A stretch of 14,955 nt of DNA from JBMNCR01 sp049366695 (GCA_049366695.1 JBMNCR010000047.1:1-14955), one strand, 5' to 3'; shown: positions 1 to 8,340, counted from the first letter of the stretch. Translations and numbers: made by a program. Notes: generated from the letters alone by a model not told the origin.

Positions 1-62
1 TAATTTTTGAGGTAAGGAAAAATACCCACAAGTTGTTGACACAAACGAGGCAATTCGTAAGA

Positions 63-91
63 TTGACTTATGAGTTAAAATGTTTTATAAT
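63..91 (+). promoter_or_regulatory. Sigma-70-type promoter for the regulator gene
   Basis: A TTGACT -35 box (63-68) and a perfect TATAAT -10 box (86-91) are separated by exactly 17 bases. Transcription would start near position 98 and give a leader of roughly 50 bases before the regulator's ATG at 150. This is the best promoter match found in the window. It could also drive the downstream ferredoxin/AOR genes by read-through, because I see no terminator after the regulator. Confidence 0.75.
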
Positions 92-136
92 GAAAAAAAA
101 ATTTCCTTAACTATGGTATATTGAAAAAATATTTCA
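91..136. promoter_or_regulatory. Candidate operator pair (TGAAA-N5/6-TTTCa)
   Basis: Positions 122-136 form a perfect 5-bp-arm palindrome, TGAAA-N5-TTTCA. A near match, TGAAA-N6-TTTCC, lies at 91-106 and touches the -10 box. The two begin 31 bp apart, about three helical turns. Their position between promoter and start codon fits autoregulation by the adjacent MurR/RpiR-type protein. AT-rich DNA yields such motifs by chance, and I found no third copy upstream of the other genes, so this is a weak-to-moderate inference. Confidence 0.35.
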
Positions 137-149
137 CAAAATGATATAA

Positions 150-1040
150 ATGTCTATGATAAAAAATTATAATGATTTAATTGAAAATATCAAATTTAAG
201 TTTGATAAATTTTCTCCCTCTCAAAAGAAAATTGCTGAATATATAATAGAAAATATTGATAAAGTAGGTTTTTTTACAATAAATGAATTAGCTTCTCATA
301 TAAATGTTAGCGAAACTACAGTAGTGCGCTTTGCTTACAAAATGGGTTTTGAAAGTTATTCAGTTATGCATAAAGTTATGCAAAATATTTTTAAGGAACA
401 TCTTTCACCTGTAAAGAAAATCAATCAAAAAATTGAGTCAAATAATTTGCATATTGATAAAATTGTAGAAAGTTCGATTGATTTAGATATAAACCATCTT
501 AATGAGTTAAAAAAGAATATTTCAGTCGAAGATATAGAAAATACAATTAGATTATTACAAAATGCAAATAGTATTTATGTAACCGGTTATAGAACATCAT
601 ATGGTGTTGCCCACTTATGCAATTTAGTTACTAACCAAATATTAAGTAAATCTATATTGATTAAAACTGAAGATGAATGTATTCCAGAAATTATACTATC
701 CTTAAGAAATGGTGATTTATTGATTGCAATAAGCCTACCTCGCTACACAGAGAGATTGTTACATATTGTAAAATATGCTAAATCTAAAAAGGTACAAGTA
801 ATAGCAATTACTGACAGTTATATATCACCAGTAGGAAGATTAGCAGATATTGTTATTCCTTGTGGTTTTAAAGGTCTAACATATCAAAATACATTAGTTC
901 CTGCCAACGCTGTTATTAATTTGATCATAAATATACTAATATTATTTTCTAATAAACAACAAAGAAAAACTATAAAAGAGAGATTTATTAGAATCGAGGA
1001 ACAATTATCAGAATGGAAACTGATATATTTAAATGAATAA
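150..1040 (+). CDS. MurR/RpiR-family transcriptional regulator (HTH + SIS domains)
   Basis: This 296-residue protein has the two-domain layout and usual length (280-300) of MurR/RpiR regulators. The N-terminal HTH_6 domain (about residues 1-80) includes the recognition segment around 'NELASHINVSETTVVRF'. The SIS sugar-phosphate-isomerase-like domain (about 120-260) includes 'NANSIYVTGY' and 'LLIAISLPRYTERL', a serine-containing loop that in the family contacts a phosphorylated or anionic effector. It is the first gene of the cluster and is preceded by a consensus promoter and a possible operator, so it probably senses a pathway metabolite and controls the downstream catabolic genes. There is no clear Shine-Dalgarno before the ATG at 150. 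An in-frame ATG at 156 is an alternative start, and the poor site suggests low expression. The effector cannot be read from sequence. Confidence 0.9.
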   Translation: MSMIKNYNDLIENIKFKFDKFSPSQKKIAEYIIENIDKVGFFTINELASHINVSETTVVRFAYKMGFESYSVMHKVMQNIFKEHLSPVKKINQKIESNNLHIDKIVESSIDLDINHLNELKKNISVEDIENTIRLLQNANSIYVTGYRTSYGVAHLCNLVTNQILSKSILIKTEDECIPEIILSLRNGDLLIAISLPRYTERLLHIVKYAKSKKVQVIAITDSYISPVGRLADIVIPCGFKGLTYQNTLVPANAVINLIINILILFSNKQQRKTIKERFIRIEEQLSEWKLIYLNE

Positions 1041-1094
1041 TGTTAATACTTCAAAAATTTTAAAAAATATATTTTAATAAGACAAGGGGATTTT

Positions 1095-1505
1095 ATGAAA
1101 AAATTAAAATGGGATAAAAAACTTTGTACTGGATGTAGAGTTTGTGAATCTATATGTGCCTTTTCTCATGAGGGGGTTATAAATCCTATATTATCAAGAA
1201 TAAGGATTGCACCATTAGGGAAATATGAAGAAACTCAAAAATCTACCATTTGTCAGCAATGTAAAGATGCTGAGTGTGTAAAAGCATGCCCAACAGATGC
1301 ATTAAAGATTGATATAAAAAAAGGTTATGTAACATTTACAGAAGATGATTGTATAGGTTGCAGTGCTTGTGTTGAAGCATGTCCTTTCTCTGCCATATTC
1401 ATGCATCCAGAAAAAAACACCGCATTAAAGTGTGATTTGTGTGGTGGTTTTCCCAAATGTGTAGAGCATTGTCTATCAGGTGCATTGAAGGTAATAGAAT
1501 ATTAA
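1095..1505 (+). CDS. Four-cluster ferredoxin-like electron-transfer protein (4 x [4Fe-4S])
   Basis: This 136-residue protein carries sixteen cysteines in four CxxCxxC...C-type groups: around residues 11-21 (CTGCRVCESIC), about 53-65, a classical group with CIGCSACVEACP, and a C-terminal CDLCGG...C..HC group. That pattern matches the HycB/CooF/DmsB-like iron-sulfur subunits that wire oxidoreductases to electron carriers. It lies 40 bases upstream of the AOR gene, so it most likely accepts electrons from aldehyde oxidation, or acts as the small subunit of a two-subunit AOR, and passes them to ferredoxin or another acceptor. An AGGGGA ribosome binding site at about 1085-1090 supports the ATG. 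There is no signal peptide, so it is cytoplasmic. The role as AOR partner is inferred from position. Confidence 0.88.
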   Translation: MKKLKWDKKLCTGCRVCESICAFSHEGVINPILSRIRIAPLGKYEETQKSTICQQCKDAECVKACPTDALKIDIKKGYVTFTEDDCIGCSACVEACPFSAIFMHPEKNTALKCDLCGGFPKCVEHCLSGALKVIEY

Positions 1506-1545
1506 TGAATAGATTATACTGTGGAATATAAAGGAGGAAAATAAA

Positions 1546-3405
1546 TTGACCAAATATGGTGGTTATTGTGGAAAAATATTAAGAATTAATTTATCTTCTG
1601 GGAAAATTACCAAAGAAGATTTATCAGATTCCCTATTAAGAAAATTTCTTGGAGGAAACGGGTTAGGGATTAGTTATCTTTTTAATGAAGTCAAAAAGGG
1701 TGTAGACCCTTTAAGTGAAGAAAACAAAATACTTATATTTACTGGTCCATTAAATGGAACAGTATTCCCCTCTACTTCAAAAATAGGTGTATTTACAAAA
1801 TCTCCACTCACTAATGGCTTTACTGATAGCTATGCTGGTGGTCATTTTGCAGCAGAACTAAAATTTGCCGGATACGATGGTATTATCATTGAAGGAAAAT
1901 CAGAAAAACCAGTTTACATATATATTCACAACGAAAACATTGAAATAAGAGATGCATCAAAAATTTGGGGGAAAATAAATAGTGATACAAAAAGTGAAAT
2001 ACTTAATGAGTTAAATGATCATCAAGTTAGAGTAGCAAGCATAGGACCTTCAGGAGAAAAATTAGTAAACTATGCTAATATAAATTTTGATGGAACTCAT
2101 TGGGCTGGTCGAGGTGGAAATGGATCTGTTATGGGTTCAAAGAAATTAAAAGCAATAGCTGTACGAGGTACAGGTTGCAATATAAATATTGCAGATAAAG
2201 AAAAATTTGAACAACTAATCACTGATTATTATAAGAAAATTAAGGAGAATAAAACCTTATCCGAAGTATTATCTAAATATGGTACTACTACTGCTACTAG
2301 GGCAAATAATTCAATGGGAATTCTAGGAACTAGAAATTGGCAAACTGAGGTTTTTAAAGGAATTGAAGGTATATCTGCTGAAGCAATAGATGAAAAATTA
2401 TATGAAAAAGCTCTAGCATGTTTTTCTTGTCCCATCAGGTGTATGCATTACAGCGAAATAAAAGAAGGACCTTATATAGGAACGAGAAATATAGGTCCTC
2501 AGTATGAGACGGTTTATAGTCTCGGGTCTTTGTGTTGTAATAGTAATTCTAATATTATTGCAAAAGGCAATGAGATTTGTAATGAGATGGGTATAGATAC
2601 TATTTCAACAGGTGTTTCAATTGCATTTCTCATGGAATGTTTTGAAAAGGGACTTTTAAAAGAGGAAGATCTTGACGGTTTATCCCTTAATTTTGGAAAC
2701 GAAGAAAGTTTTATTAAAATGGTTGAAAAAATAAGTCAGAATGAAGGGATTGGCAAATTTGCAGCAAAAGGTGTAAAAATAATGAGTGAAGAAATTGGAA
2801 AAGGTTCAGAAAAATTTGCGATACATATGAAAGGATATGAATTAGCCGGTCATAGTGTGAGGGGATATAAAGGCATGAGTTTAGGATATGCTACAAGTCC
2901 ACGAGGTGGTAGTCATCAAGATATGCGTCATTTACCTGAACGTAGTGGTGAATTTGATAGAACTAATTGTGAAGGGAAAGCCAAGTTGGTTTTTGATGTA
3001 AATTCAACTACTGCTATCCGAGACAGCTTTACTTATTGTACAATGATCGAAGGAGTAGTTGGAAGAGTAGGAATTGATAGTAAACATGTTGATTTGATTA
3101 ATGCTGTAACGGGAATTGGATATACAGTTGAAGAGTTACAAAAAGTATCTGAAAGAATATATAATTTAGAAAGATGTTTTAATGTAAGAGAAGGAAAAGA
3201 TAGAAAAGACGATACTTTACCTTCTAGATTTATGAATGAACCTATTCCCGAAGGTCCATCCAAAGGCATGGTTACTACTAAAAAGGAACTTGATACCATG
3301 TTGGATGAGTATTACCAGATTAGAGGATGGAATACAAATGGAATACCCACAAAAGAAAAACTTGATTCTTTAGATTTACAAGAAGCAGCAAAAGAAGTAT
3401 TATAG
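1546..3405 (+). CDS. aor: Aldehyde:ferredoxin oxidoreductase (tungsten/molybdenum bis-pterin enzyme)
   Basis: A 619-residue cytoplasmic enzyme of usual family length. AOR enzymes oxidise aldehydes to carboxylic acids using a W/Mo-bispterin cofactor and one [4Fe-4S] cluster. The N-terminal AOR domain begins 'YGGYCGKILRINLSSGKI'. The pterin-binding loop GRGGNGSVMGSKKLKAIA lies at residues 188-205. The cluster ligands are C292, C295 and C299 (CFSCPIRC), with C498 (SFTYC) as the probable fourth ligand. The family segment 'GPQYETVYSLGSLC' is at about 318-330. Translation starts at TTG 1546, supported by a perfect AAGGAGG at 1531-1537; no nearby ATG fits the family start better. It sits between a ferredoxin-like gene and a MoaD-like gene, a common AOR context. 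The aldehyde is unknown; the linked glycyl radical enzyme may produce it. Confidence 0.95.
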   Translation: MTKYGGYCGKILRINLSSGKITKEDLSDSLLRKFLGGNGLGISYLFNEVKKGVDPLSEENKILIFTGPLNGTVFPSTSKIGVFTKSPLTNGFTDSYAGGHFAAELKFAGYDGIIIEGKSEKPVYIYIHNENIEIRDASKIWGKINSDTKSEILNELNDHQVRVASIGPSGEKLVNYANINFDGTHWAGRGGNGSVMGSKKLKAIAVRGTGCNINIADKEKFEQLITDYYKKIKENKTLSEVLSKYGTTTATRANNSMGILGTRNWQTEVFKGIEGISAEAIDEKLYEKALACFSCPIRCMHYSEIKEGPYIGTRNIGPQYETVYSLGSLCCNSNSNIIAKGNEICNEMGIDTISTGVSIAFLMECFEKGLLKEEDLDGLSLNFGNEESFIKMVEKISQNEGIGKFAAKGVKIMSEEIGKGSEKFAIHMKGYELAGHSVRGYKGMSLGYATSPRGGSHQDMRHLPERSGEFDRTNCEGKAKLVFDVNSTTAIRDSFTYCTMIEGVVGRVGIDSKHVDLINAVTGIGYTVEELQKVSERIYNLERCFNVREGKDRKDDTLPSRFMNEPIPEGPSKGMVTTKKELDTMLDEYYQIRGWNTNGIPTKEKLDSLDLQEAAKEVL

Positions 3406-3443
3406 TATATTTTTTGAAATCCAAATAAAAGTTGAGAGCTGAG

Positions 3444-3770
3444 ATGAAAGCAAAGAATAGTAATAATAAAATTAGTTTGAAAATCATCTTCTTTAGCGAG
3501 ATATTTTTAAATAAACAAGTAAAAAATATAGAAAAAAATAAGAAGATTACTATAAAGCTATCTTTTCCGTATACCATATACCATTTAATAGAAGAGATAG
3601 AAGAAAATTTCCCATCATTAGCTGGTATTTTTAAAAATAATAATGGTAGCTATCCAGAGCATCTAGCAATAGTTATAAATGGTAAAGATTTTTGTCATAT
3701 ATCTAATTTTAATCGTATATTGCATAATAATGATGAGATCACATTTATGTATCTTGGTGTAGGGGGTTAG
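3444..3770 (+). CDS. MoaD/ThiS-family sulfur carrier protein
   Basis: A small ubiquitin-fold protein of about 108 residues ending in the diagnostic Gly-Gly (...YLGVGG) after the 'DEITFMYLGVGG' segment; the tail is adenylated and thiocarboxylated in this family. Other family hallmarks are the beta-strand 'ISLKIIFF' and 'HLAIVINGK'. Lying 26-38 bases after the AOR gene, it probably supplies sulfur for the pterin dithiolene of the tungsten or molybdenum cofactor, as MoaD does in molybdopterin synthase. The start is uncertain. ATG 3444 has a weak GAGAG five bases upstream, whereas a TTG at 3432 has no visible ribosome site. The N-terminus carries a lysine/asparagine-rich stretch and an extra charged segment (KQVKNIEKNKK) that makes the protein longer than a typical 80-residue MoaD. 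Confidence 0.8.
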   Translation: MKAKNSNNKISLKIIFFSEIFLNKQVKNIEKNKKITIKLSFPYTIYHLIEEIEENFPSLAGIFKNNNGSYPEHLAIVINGKDFCHISNFNRILHNNDEITFMYLGVGG

Positions 3771-3871
3771 ATAATAATTATTCTTTTATATATCTTAAAT
3801 GAGTAATAAAAATAAATAAAAGTAAAATAGTATATTGGAATTATAAATAAAAGAAAAGAGAGGATTACTTG

Positions 3872-4765
3872 ATGGAAATAGGTTTTATAGGTACAGGGAC
3901 AATGGGTAAACCAATGACGCTTAACCTAGTAAAAGCTGGATATGTTGTTTCAATATTTGACGCGGACAAAGAAAAAATTAAGAAATTAGCAACAATGGGT
4001 GCTACACCTTGCGAAAACCCAAAAAATGTAATAAATAAATCTGAGGTGGTTTTACTTTCACTTCCAAATCCAAAAATTGTAGAAGATGTTGTAATGGGTA
4101 AAGAAGGTATCTGTAGTGCTGATATTAAGGGTAAAACTATTATAGATTTAAGTACAGTAACTCCACAATCAGCCATAAAAATGTTTTCTATTGTTAAAGA
4201 AAGAGGTGCAAGTTGGCTTGAGGTTCCTGTTAGTGGCGGAGAGACTAATGCAAAATCAGGAAAACTTACAATGATTGTTGGAGGAGATAAAGAAGTATTT
4301 GAAAAAAATCTTCCTATACTAAAGGTTCTTGGTGAACAAATAAGCTTTATAGGAGAGGTAGGTTCTGCATCTACAATTAAGCTATTAAACCAATTATTAT
4401 TTGGAATAAATTTAGTTGGAATTACAGAAGCCTTTGCTTTAGCAAAAAAAATGGGGGTAGATTTTGATAAACTATATGAAGTAATAAGCAATGGGTCTGG
4501 TGGAAGTTATGCCCTAGATACAAGATATAATAATTTTATAAAGAAAGATAAATACGATCCTGGTTTTTCAGTAAATTTACTTTTAAAAGATCTAAATCTA
4601 ATCAAAGAAACTGCCGAGAGTTGTAACATCCCTTTACAAATGGGTAATTTTGCCTGTGATTCTTACCAGATGTGTAAGAATTCAGGTTATGGAGACAAGG
4701 ATGTGATTGCTCTATTGTTGGCAGCTAATAAGATAGCTAATAAATCAAATAATTCATATAAATAA
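3872..4765 (+). CDS. NAD(P)-dependent beta-hydroxyacid dehydrogenase (3-hydroxyisobutyrate dehydrogenase family)
   Basis: A 297-residue protein of the family that includes 3-hydroxyisobutyrate dehydrogenase, tartronate semialdehyde reductase, sulfolactaldehyde reductase and 2-(hydroxymethyl)glutarate dehydrogenase. It interconverts a beta-hydroxyacid (or sulfonate) and its semialdehyde. The Rossmann motif GFIGTGTMGKPM is at residues 4-15. Asp30 at the end of strand 2 favours NAD over NADP. The substrate motifs are 'DLSTVTP' (92-98) and 'VPVSGGETNAKSGKLT' (118-133). The catalytic Lys170 sits in 'STIKLLNQ', where the usual NN pair reads NQ. ATG 3872 is preferred because AGAGAGG at about 3857-3863 is eight bases away; the overlapping TTG at 3869 is closer than ideal. 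Position suggests it acts just before or after the glycyl radical enzyme. The substrate is not deducible. Confidence 0.9.
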   Translation: MEIGFIGTGTMGKPMTLNLVKAGYVVSIFDADKEKIKKLATMGATPCENPKNVINKSEVVLLSLPNPKIVEDVVMGKEGICSADIKGKTIIDLSTVTPQSAIKMFSIVKERGASWLEVPVSGGETNAKSGKLTMIVGGDKEVFEKNLPILKVLGEQISFIGEVGSASTIKLLNQLLFGINLVGITEAFALAKKMGVDFDKLYEVISNGSGGSYALDTRYNNFIKKDKYDPGFSVNLLLKDLNLIKETAESCNIPLQMGNFACDSYQMCKNSGYGDKDVIALLLAANKIANKSNNSYK

Positions 4766-4826
4766 GAGAAAAATAAATTGTTGGATATTTCAGCATATTA
4801 GTTTATTTAAAATAAGGAGGTAAATT

Positions 4827-7193
4827 ATGAATGTTTCAGAACGTATTAACATTCTAAGGGAAAAATCATTGAATACTAAACCTTCGATCTGTGCTGAAAG
4901 AGCAGTCTTGATAACAGAAGCCTATAAAAAATATAAGGATGAACCCTTAATAATAAAGAGGGCTAAAGCCTTAAGATATGTTTTAGAAAATATGACAATT
5001 TATATAAAGGATGAAGAGTTAATAGTAGGCAATCAAGCTAGCAAACCTGGTAGAGTTCCAGTATTCCCTGAGACCCAGTCAGTATGGGTTTCTGAGCAAT
5101 TGAATGAATTTGAGAAACGTGAGGAATACAGATACGATGTTGAAGAGAAAATAAAGAAAAGTCTAAAAAAATTGTTACCTTATTGGAATGGTAAAACAAT
5201 ATCTGAAAAGGTTAATAGGGTTTTGCCAAAAGATACAAAGAAGATTCTAGAAATGCAGTATCCAGTAATATCAGCTAATCTTCATTTAACGGGAGGAATA
5301 GGTCATGTTTTACCTGATTACTCAAAAATACTGACATATGGTGTGGAATATATTAAAAAAGAAATTCATGAACAAGAAAGTCAATTAAATTTTACGCAGC
5401 CTGAATCAATAAATAAATTACAATTTTTTAGAGCAACAAAAATAATTTGTGATAGTATTGTTAATTTTGCACGAAGATATTCTTTTTTGGCTTTAAAAAT
5501 GTCTTTGGACACAGAGGATAACAAAAGGAAAAAAGAACTTATAGAAATATCAAAGATCTGTAAAAGAGTTCCTTTGTACGCTGCAAGTAATTTATATGAA
5601 GCCCTACAATCTTTTTGGATAGTTCATCTTGTTTTAGCTATTGAGGCTGATGGAAGAGCCGTTTCTCCAGGGAGATTTGATCAGTATATTTATCCTTACT
5701 ATAAAAACGATCTTCTTAATAAAAGTATAAACAAAGAATTTGCTCAAGAATTAGTCGATTCATTATGGATTAAGTTTAACGAGGTGCAGCATTTAGCAAA
5801 TGTACAACCAAAAGGAAAATATTGTAGTGGATTCACTATGTCCCAAAATATAGTTTTGGGAGGTATAACTTCTAATGGCAAAGATGCAACGAATGATTTT
5901 TCTTATGTATGCTTAAATTCTGAAAAAAATATTAGATTTCCCCAGCCTTCATTATCTATTCGACTTCATAATGACACTCCAAATGAATTTTTAATAAAAA
6001 GTCTTGAAGTTATAAAATTGGGAGGAGGCAAACCAGCAATTTTTAATGATGAATTGATAATTCCTTCACTGCTAAATGATGGGGTTTCTTTGAATGATGC
6101 AAGAAATTATGGTATAGTTGGTTGTGTGGAACCTGCACCAATTAATAGTTTTGCATGGACGAATGCTGCAATGTTTAATTTAGCAAAATGCTTAGAGTTA
6201 GCAATATATAATGGAAAAGATATATTGAGTGGAAATAAAATTAATAATATTACTGAAAAAGGAGTCAATAATTTTATTGATGTTTGGGAAAATTATAAAA
6301 AACAAGTGGCATATTTTGTTAAACATATGGTAATAATATTAAATGCGATACAAATTATACATAAGGAAAATTTACCACTTCCTTTCTTATCTATATTGGT
6401 TGATGATTGTATTAAAAAAGGGATAGATATAACAGAGGGAGGGGCAACCTATAATTACATGGGACCCCAAGGTGTAGGACTTCCAGATGTTTCTGATTCA
6501 TTTAGTGCCCTAAAAAAAATTGTTTTTGAGGATAAATCAATTAGTTTTGATAAATTTATGGATATATTAAAAGATAATTTTGATGGGAATGAAAGAATAA
6601 GACAGAAATTAATAAATAAAACACCAAAATATGGAAATGATGATGAATATGTAGATGATATTGCAAAGCAAGTTGCCCATCTTTATACTCAAGAAGTAAG
6701 GAAATATAATAATTCTATTGGAGGGAAATATCGACCAGGTTTATATTCAGTTGCATCTCACGTACCAGCAGGGCAAGCTGTTGGGGCCTTACCAAATGGC
6801 AGAAAATCTAGTGAAGGATTAGTTGATGGTATTTCTCCGGTTCAGGGATGTGATAAAAATGGACTTACTGCTATTGTTAACTCTGCTAGTAAACTTGACC
6901 AAATATTTGCTTCTAATGGAACAAACCTTAATCCGAAATTACATCCCTCGTGTTTATCAAACTCAGAAGATATATTTAAATTTATTACATTCTTAAGATG
7001 TTTTGTACAGTCAAAAAATATGCATATACAGTTTAATGTAGTAACTAATAAAATGCTATATGAAGCTCAAAAAAACCCTGATGAGTATAAGAGTTTATTA
7101 ATTAGAGTTTCAGGATACAGTGCTTTTTTTGTAGAGTTAAATAAGGAAATACAAAATGATATCATTCGAAGGACAGAACATCTTTCAGAATAA
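4827..7193 (+). CDS. Glycyl radical enzyme of the eliminase/dehydratase branch, substrate unknown
   Basis: This 788-residue protein has an N-terminal PFL-like domain and a C-terminal Gly-radical domain. The active-site thiyl cysteine is C433 in GIVGCVEP, followed by the general-base glutamate E435. The radical glycine is G763 in RVSGYSAFF. C433, E435 and G763 match the numbering I recall for Clostridium butyricum glycerol dehydratase. The conserved segments 'GHVLPDY' (159-165) and 'SPGRFDQ' (280-286) are present. GCVEP excludes pyruvate formate-lyase, which has adjacent cysteines. In dehydratases the loop after GCVEP normally ends in WHD, whose Asp contacts substrate. Here it reads WTN (444-446) and is one residue shorter, so glycerol or propanediol is unlikely. 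There is no microcompartment signal or shell gene nearby. A strong AAGGAGG at 4814-4820 supports the ATG. Its activase lies at 10311, after the transporter. Likely product: an aldehyde or ketone. Confidence 0.93.
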   Translation: MNVSERINILREKSLNTKPSICAERAVLITEAYKKYKDEPLIIKRAKALRYVLENMTIYIKDEELIVGNQASKPGRVPVFPETQSVWVSEQLNEFEKREEYRYDVEEKIKKSLKKLLPYWNGKTISEKVNRVLPKDTKKILEMQYPVISANLHLTGGIGHVLPDYSKILTYGVEYIKKEIHEQESQLNFTQPESINKLQFFRATKIICDSIVNFARRYSFLALKMSLDTEDNKRKKELIEISKICKRVPLYAASNLYEALQSFWIVHLVLAIEADGRAVSPGRFDQYIYPYYKNDLLNKSINKEFAQELVDSLWIKFNEVQHLANVQPKGKYCSGFTMSQNIVLGGITSNGKDATNDFSYVCLNSEKNIRFPQPSLSIRLHNDTPNEFLIKSLEVIKLGGGKPAIFNDELIIPSLLNDGVSLNDARNYGIVGCVEPAPINSFAWTNAAMFNLAKCLELAIYNGKDILSGNKINNITEKGVNNFIDVWENYKKQVAYFVKHMVIILNAIQIIHKENLPLPFLSILVDDCIKKGIDITEGGATYNYMGPQGVGLPDVSDSFSALKKIVFEDKSISFDKFMDILKDNFDGNERIRQKLINKTPKYGNDDEYVDDIAKQVAHLYTQEVRKYNNSIGGKYRPGLYSVASHVPAGQAVGALPNGRKSSEGLVDGISPVQGCDKNGLTAIVNSASKLDQIFASNGTNLNPKLHPSCLSNSEDIFKFITFLRCFVQSKNMHIQFNVVTNKMLYEAQKNPDEYKSLLIRVSGYSAFFVELNKEIQNDIIRRTEHLSE

Positions 7194-7237
7194 ACAGAAA
7201 GACTAATTAAAAAATTTATCAAAAAAGGTGGTGGTAT

Positions 7238-7252
7238 ATGGTCTATAATTAA
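7238..7252 (+). other. Four-codon minimal ORF with a strong ribosome binding site
   Basis: In the 134-base gap between the glycyl radical enzyme and dctP, an AAGGTGGTG ribosome site (7226-7234) precedes an ATG, three more codons and TAA (MVYN). The site is stronger than several used by real genes here. It may be a leader mini-ORF affecting dctP expression, or the relic of a lost gene start. No function is claimed. Confidence 0.25.
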
Positions 7253-7327
7253 ATTTAATGACTTTAAGAATTAAGTTGTTATTCTTTGTTGGATAATTAA
7301 AAAAATTAGAAAAGAGGTAAGTTTAAA

Positions 7328-8332
7328 ATGAAAAAATGTCTGATTTTAACTATTGTATTATTAATTTTTCTTTCAATTCCACTAAATATATTTTCACAAG
7401 AATTAACATTCAAGATCTCTCATGTAAATAGTCAAAGTGATATAGTTAATTTAGGTGCTATTTATATTAGAGATAGGATAATAGAATTAAGTGAAGGAAA
7501 AATATCACCAAAAGTATATCCAGAAGGTGTTTTATCAGGCGGTAAAGGATTAGCTGAAATAGAAATGTGTCAGCAAGGAAGCATAGAAATGGAAATAACA
7601 ACAACCGCATATCTAGGAAATCTTGAACAAACAATGTCAATATTTAGCCTTCCTTTTTTGTTTAACAATATAGATCAATTAATAACTTTTGTGAAGAGTG
7701 GTACTCCTGCTGAATTCGAAATTAGCAGTAGGCTAGAAAAAAGCGGTTTAAAGGTTCTCGGATATTGGCCTCGAAATTTCAGACAACTTACCAATAGTAA
7801 AAGACCAGTTAAAATTTTAGATGATGTTAAAGGTTTAAAAATAAGAACAATGGATGACCCTCTTTATGTTGATACTATTAACCTTCTAGGGGCTAATGCA
7901 GTACCTATAGCTTTTGGTGAACTTTACACTGCATTACAATTAGGTACAGTTGATGGCCAAGAAAATGCTGAGGTCACCACTTATACAAATAGTTTACATG
8001 AAGTACAAGATTTTCTTACAGTATGGGATTATTCTGTAGATTTGGAACCTGTCTTAGTTAATATACAATGGTGGTCTAACTTACCAAAAGAGTCACAAAC
8101 AATCATAGAACAAGCTGTAAGGGAGTCAATTGATTATGAATCAGATTTAGTAAAAAAATCTGCTCAAGAGTATAGAGAAAAAATTGAAAATTCAGGTGTT
8201 GAAATACATATTCTAAGTTATGAACAGAAAGAGATTTTGAGAGAGGAAGTAAAACCTATTTGGGAAAAATATAGGGAAATTTTTGGGAGTGATCTGCTAG
8301 ATGATTTAGTAAAAACACTTGATAAAATGTAA
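7328..8332 (+). CDS. dctP: TRAP transporter extracytoplasmic solute-binding subunit DctP
   Basis: A 334-residue DctP-family binding protein that captures a small organic anion outside the inner membrane and delivers it to DctQM. Residues 1-24 form a Sec signal peptide (MKK, hydrophobic core, cleavage probably near IFS-QE). There is no lipobox cysteine, unlike typical monoderm binding proteins, so it is probably free in a periplasm. Family hallmarks are 'FRQLTNSKRPV' (151-161), the anion-binding Arg173 in 'GLKIRTM', 'PIAFGELYTALQLGTVDGQEN' at about 193-213 and 'WWSNLPKESQ' (248-257). The conserved arginine implies a carboxylate or sulfonate ligand. AGAGGT at 7313-7318 supports the start. It lies directly downstream of the glycyl radical enzyme, so it likely imports that enzyme's substrate or a precursor. 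Confidence 0.93.
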   Translation: MKKCLILTIVLLIFLSIPLNIFSQELTFKISHVNSQSDIVNLGAIYIRDRIIELSEGKISPKVYPEGVLSGGKGLAEIEMCQQGSIEMEITTTAYLGNLEQTMSIFSLPFLFNNIDQLITFVKSGTPAEFEISSRLEKSGLKVLGYWPRNFRQLTNSKRPVKILDDVKGLKIRTMDDPLYVDTINLLGANAVPIAFGELYTALQLGTVDGQENAEVTTYTNSLHEVQDFLTVWDYSVDLEPVLVNIQWWSNLPKESQTIIEQAVRESIDYESDLVKKSAQEYREKIENSGVEIHILSYEQKEILREEVKPIWEKYREIFGSDLLDDLVKTLDKM

Positions 8333-8340
8333 ATATAGAT

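Noticed and set aside
36..64. Second promoter starting from TTGACA at 36-41
   Set aside because: No acceptable -10 box at 16-18 bases; the 63-91 pair is far better.
2229..2435. Minus-strand ORF inside the aldehyde oxidoreductase gene
   Set aside because: It lies wholly within a well-conserved gene, has no ribosome site and no recognisable protein features. The same applies to 3033-3299, 3865-4491, 9133-9450, 10455-10691, 11225-11518, 13370-13597 and 14350-14694 on the minus strand.
3320..3577. Minus-strand hydrophobic ORF across the aor/moaD junction
   Set aside because: Its hydrophobicity comes from reading A-rich DNA backwards (T-rich codons for Leu, Ile and Phe). It overlaps two real genes.
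4827..7193. Pyruvate formate-lyase or choline TMA-lyase assignment for the GRE
   Set aside because: Pyruvate formate-lyase has adjacent active-site cysteines, not GCVEP. Choline lyase has a different loop after GCVEP and normally microcompartment neighbours, which are absent.
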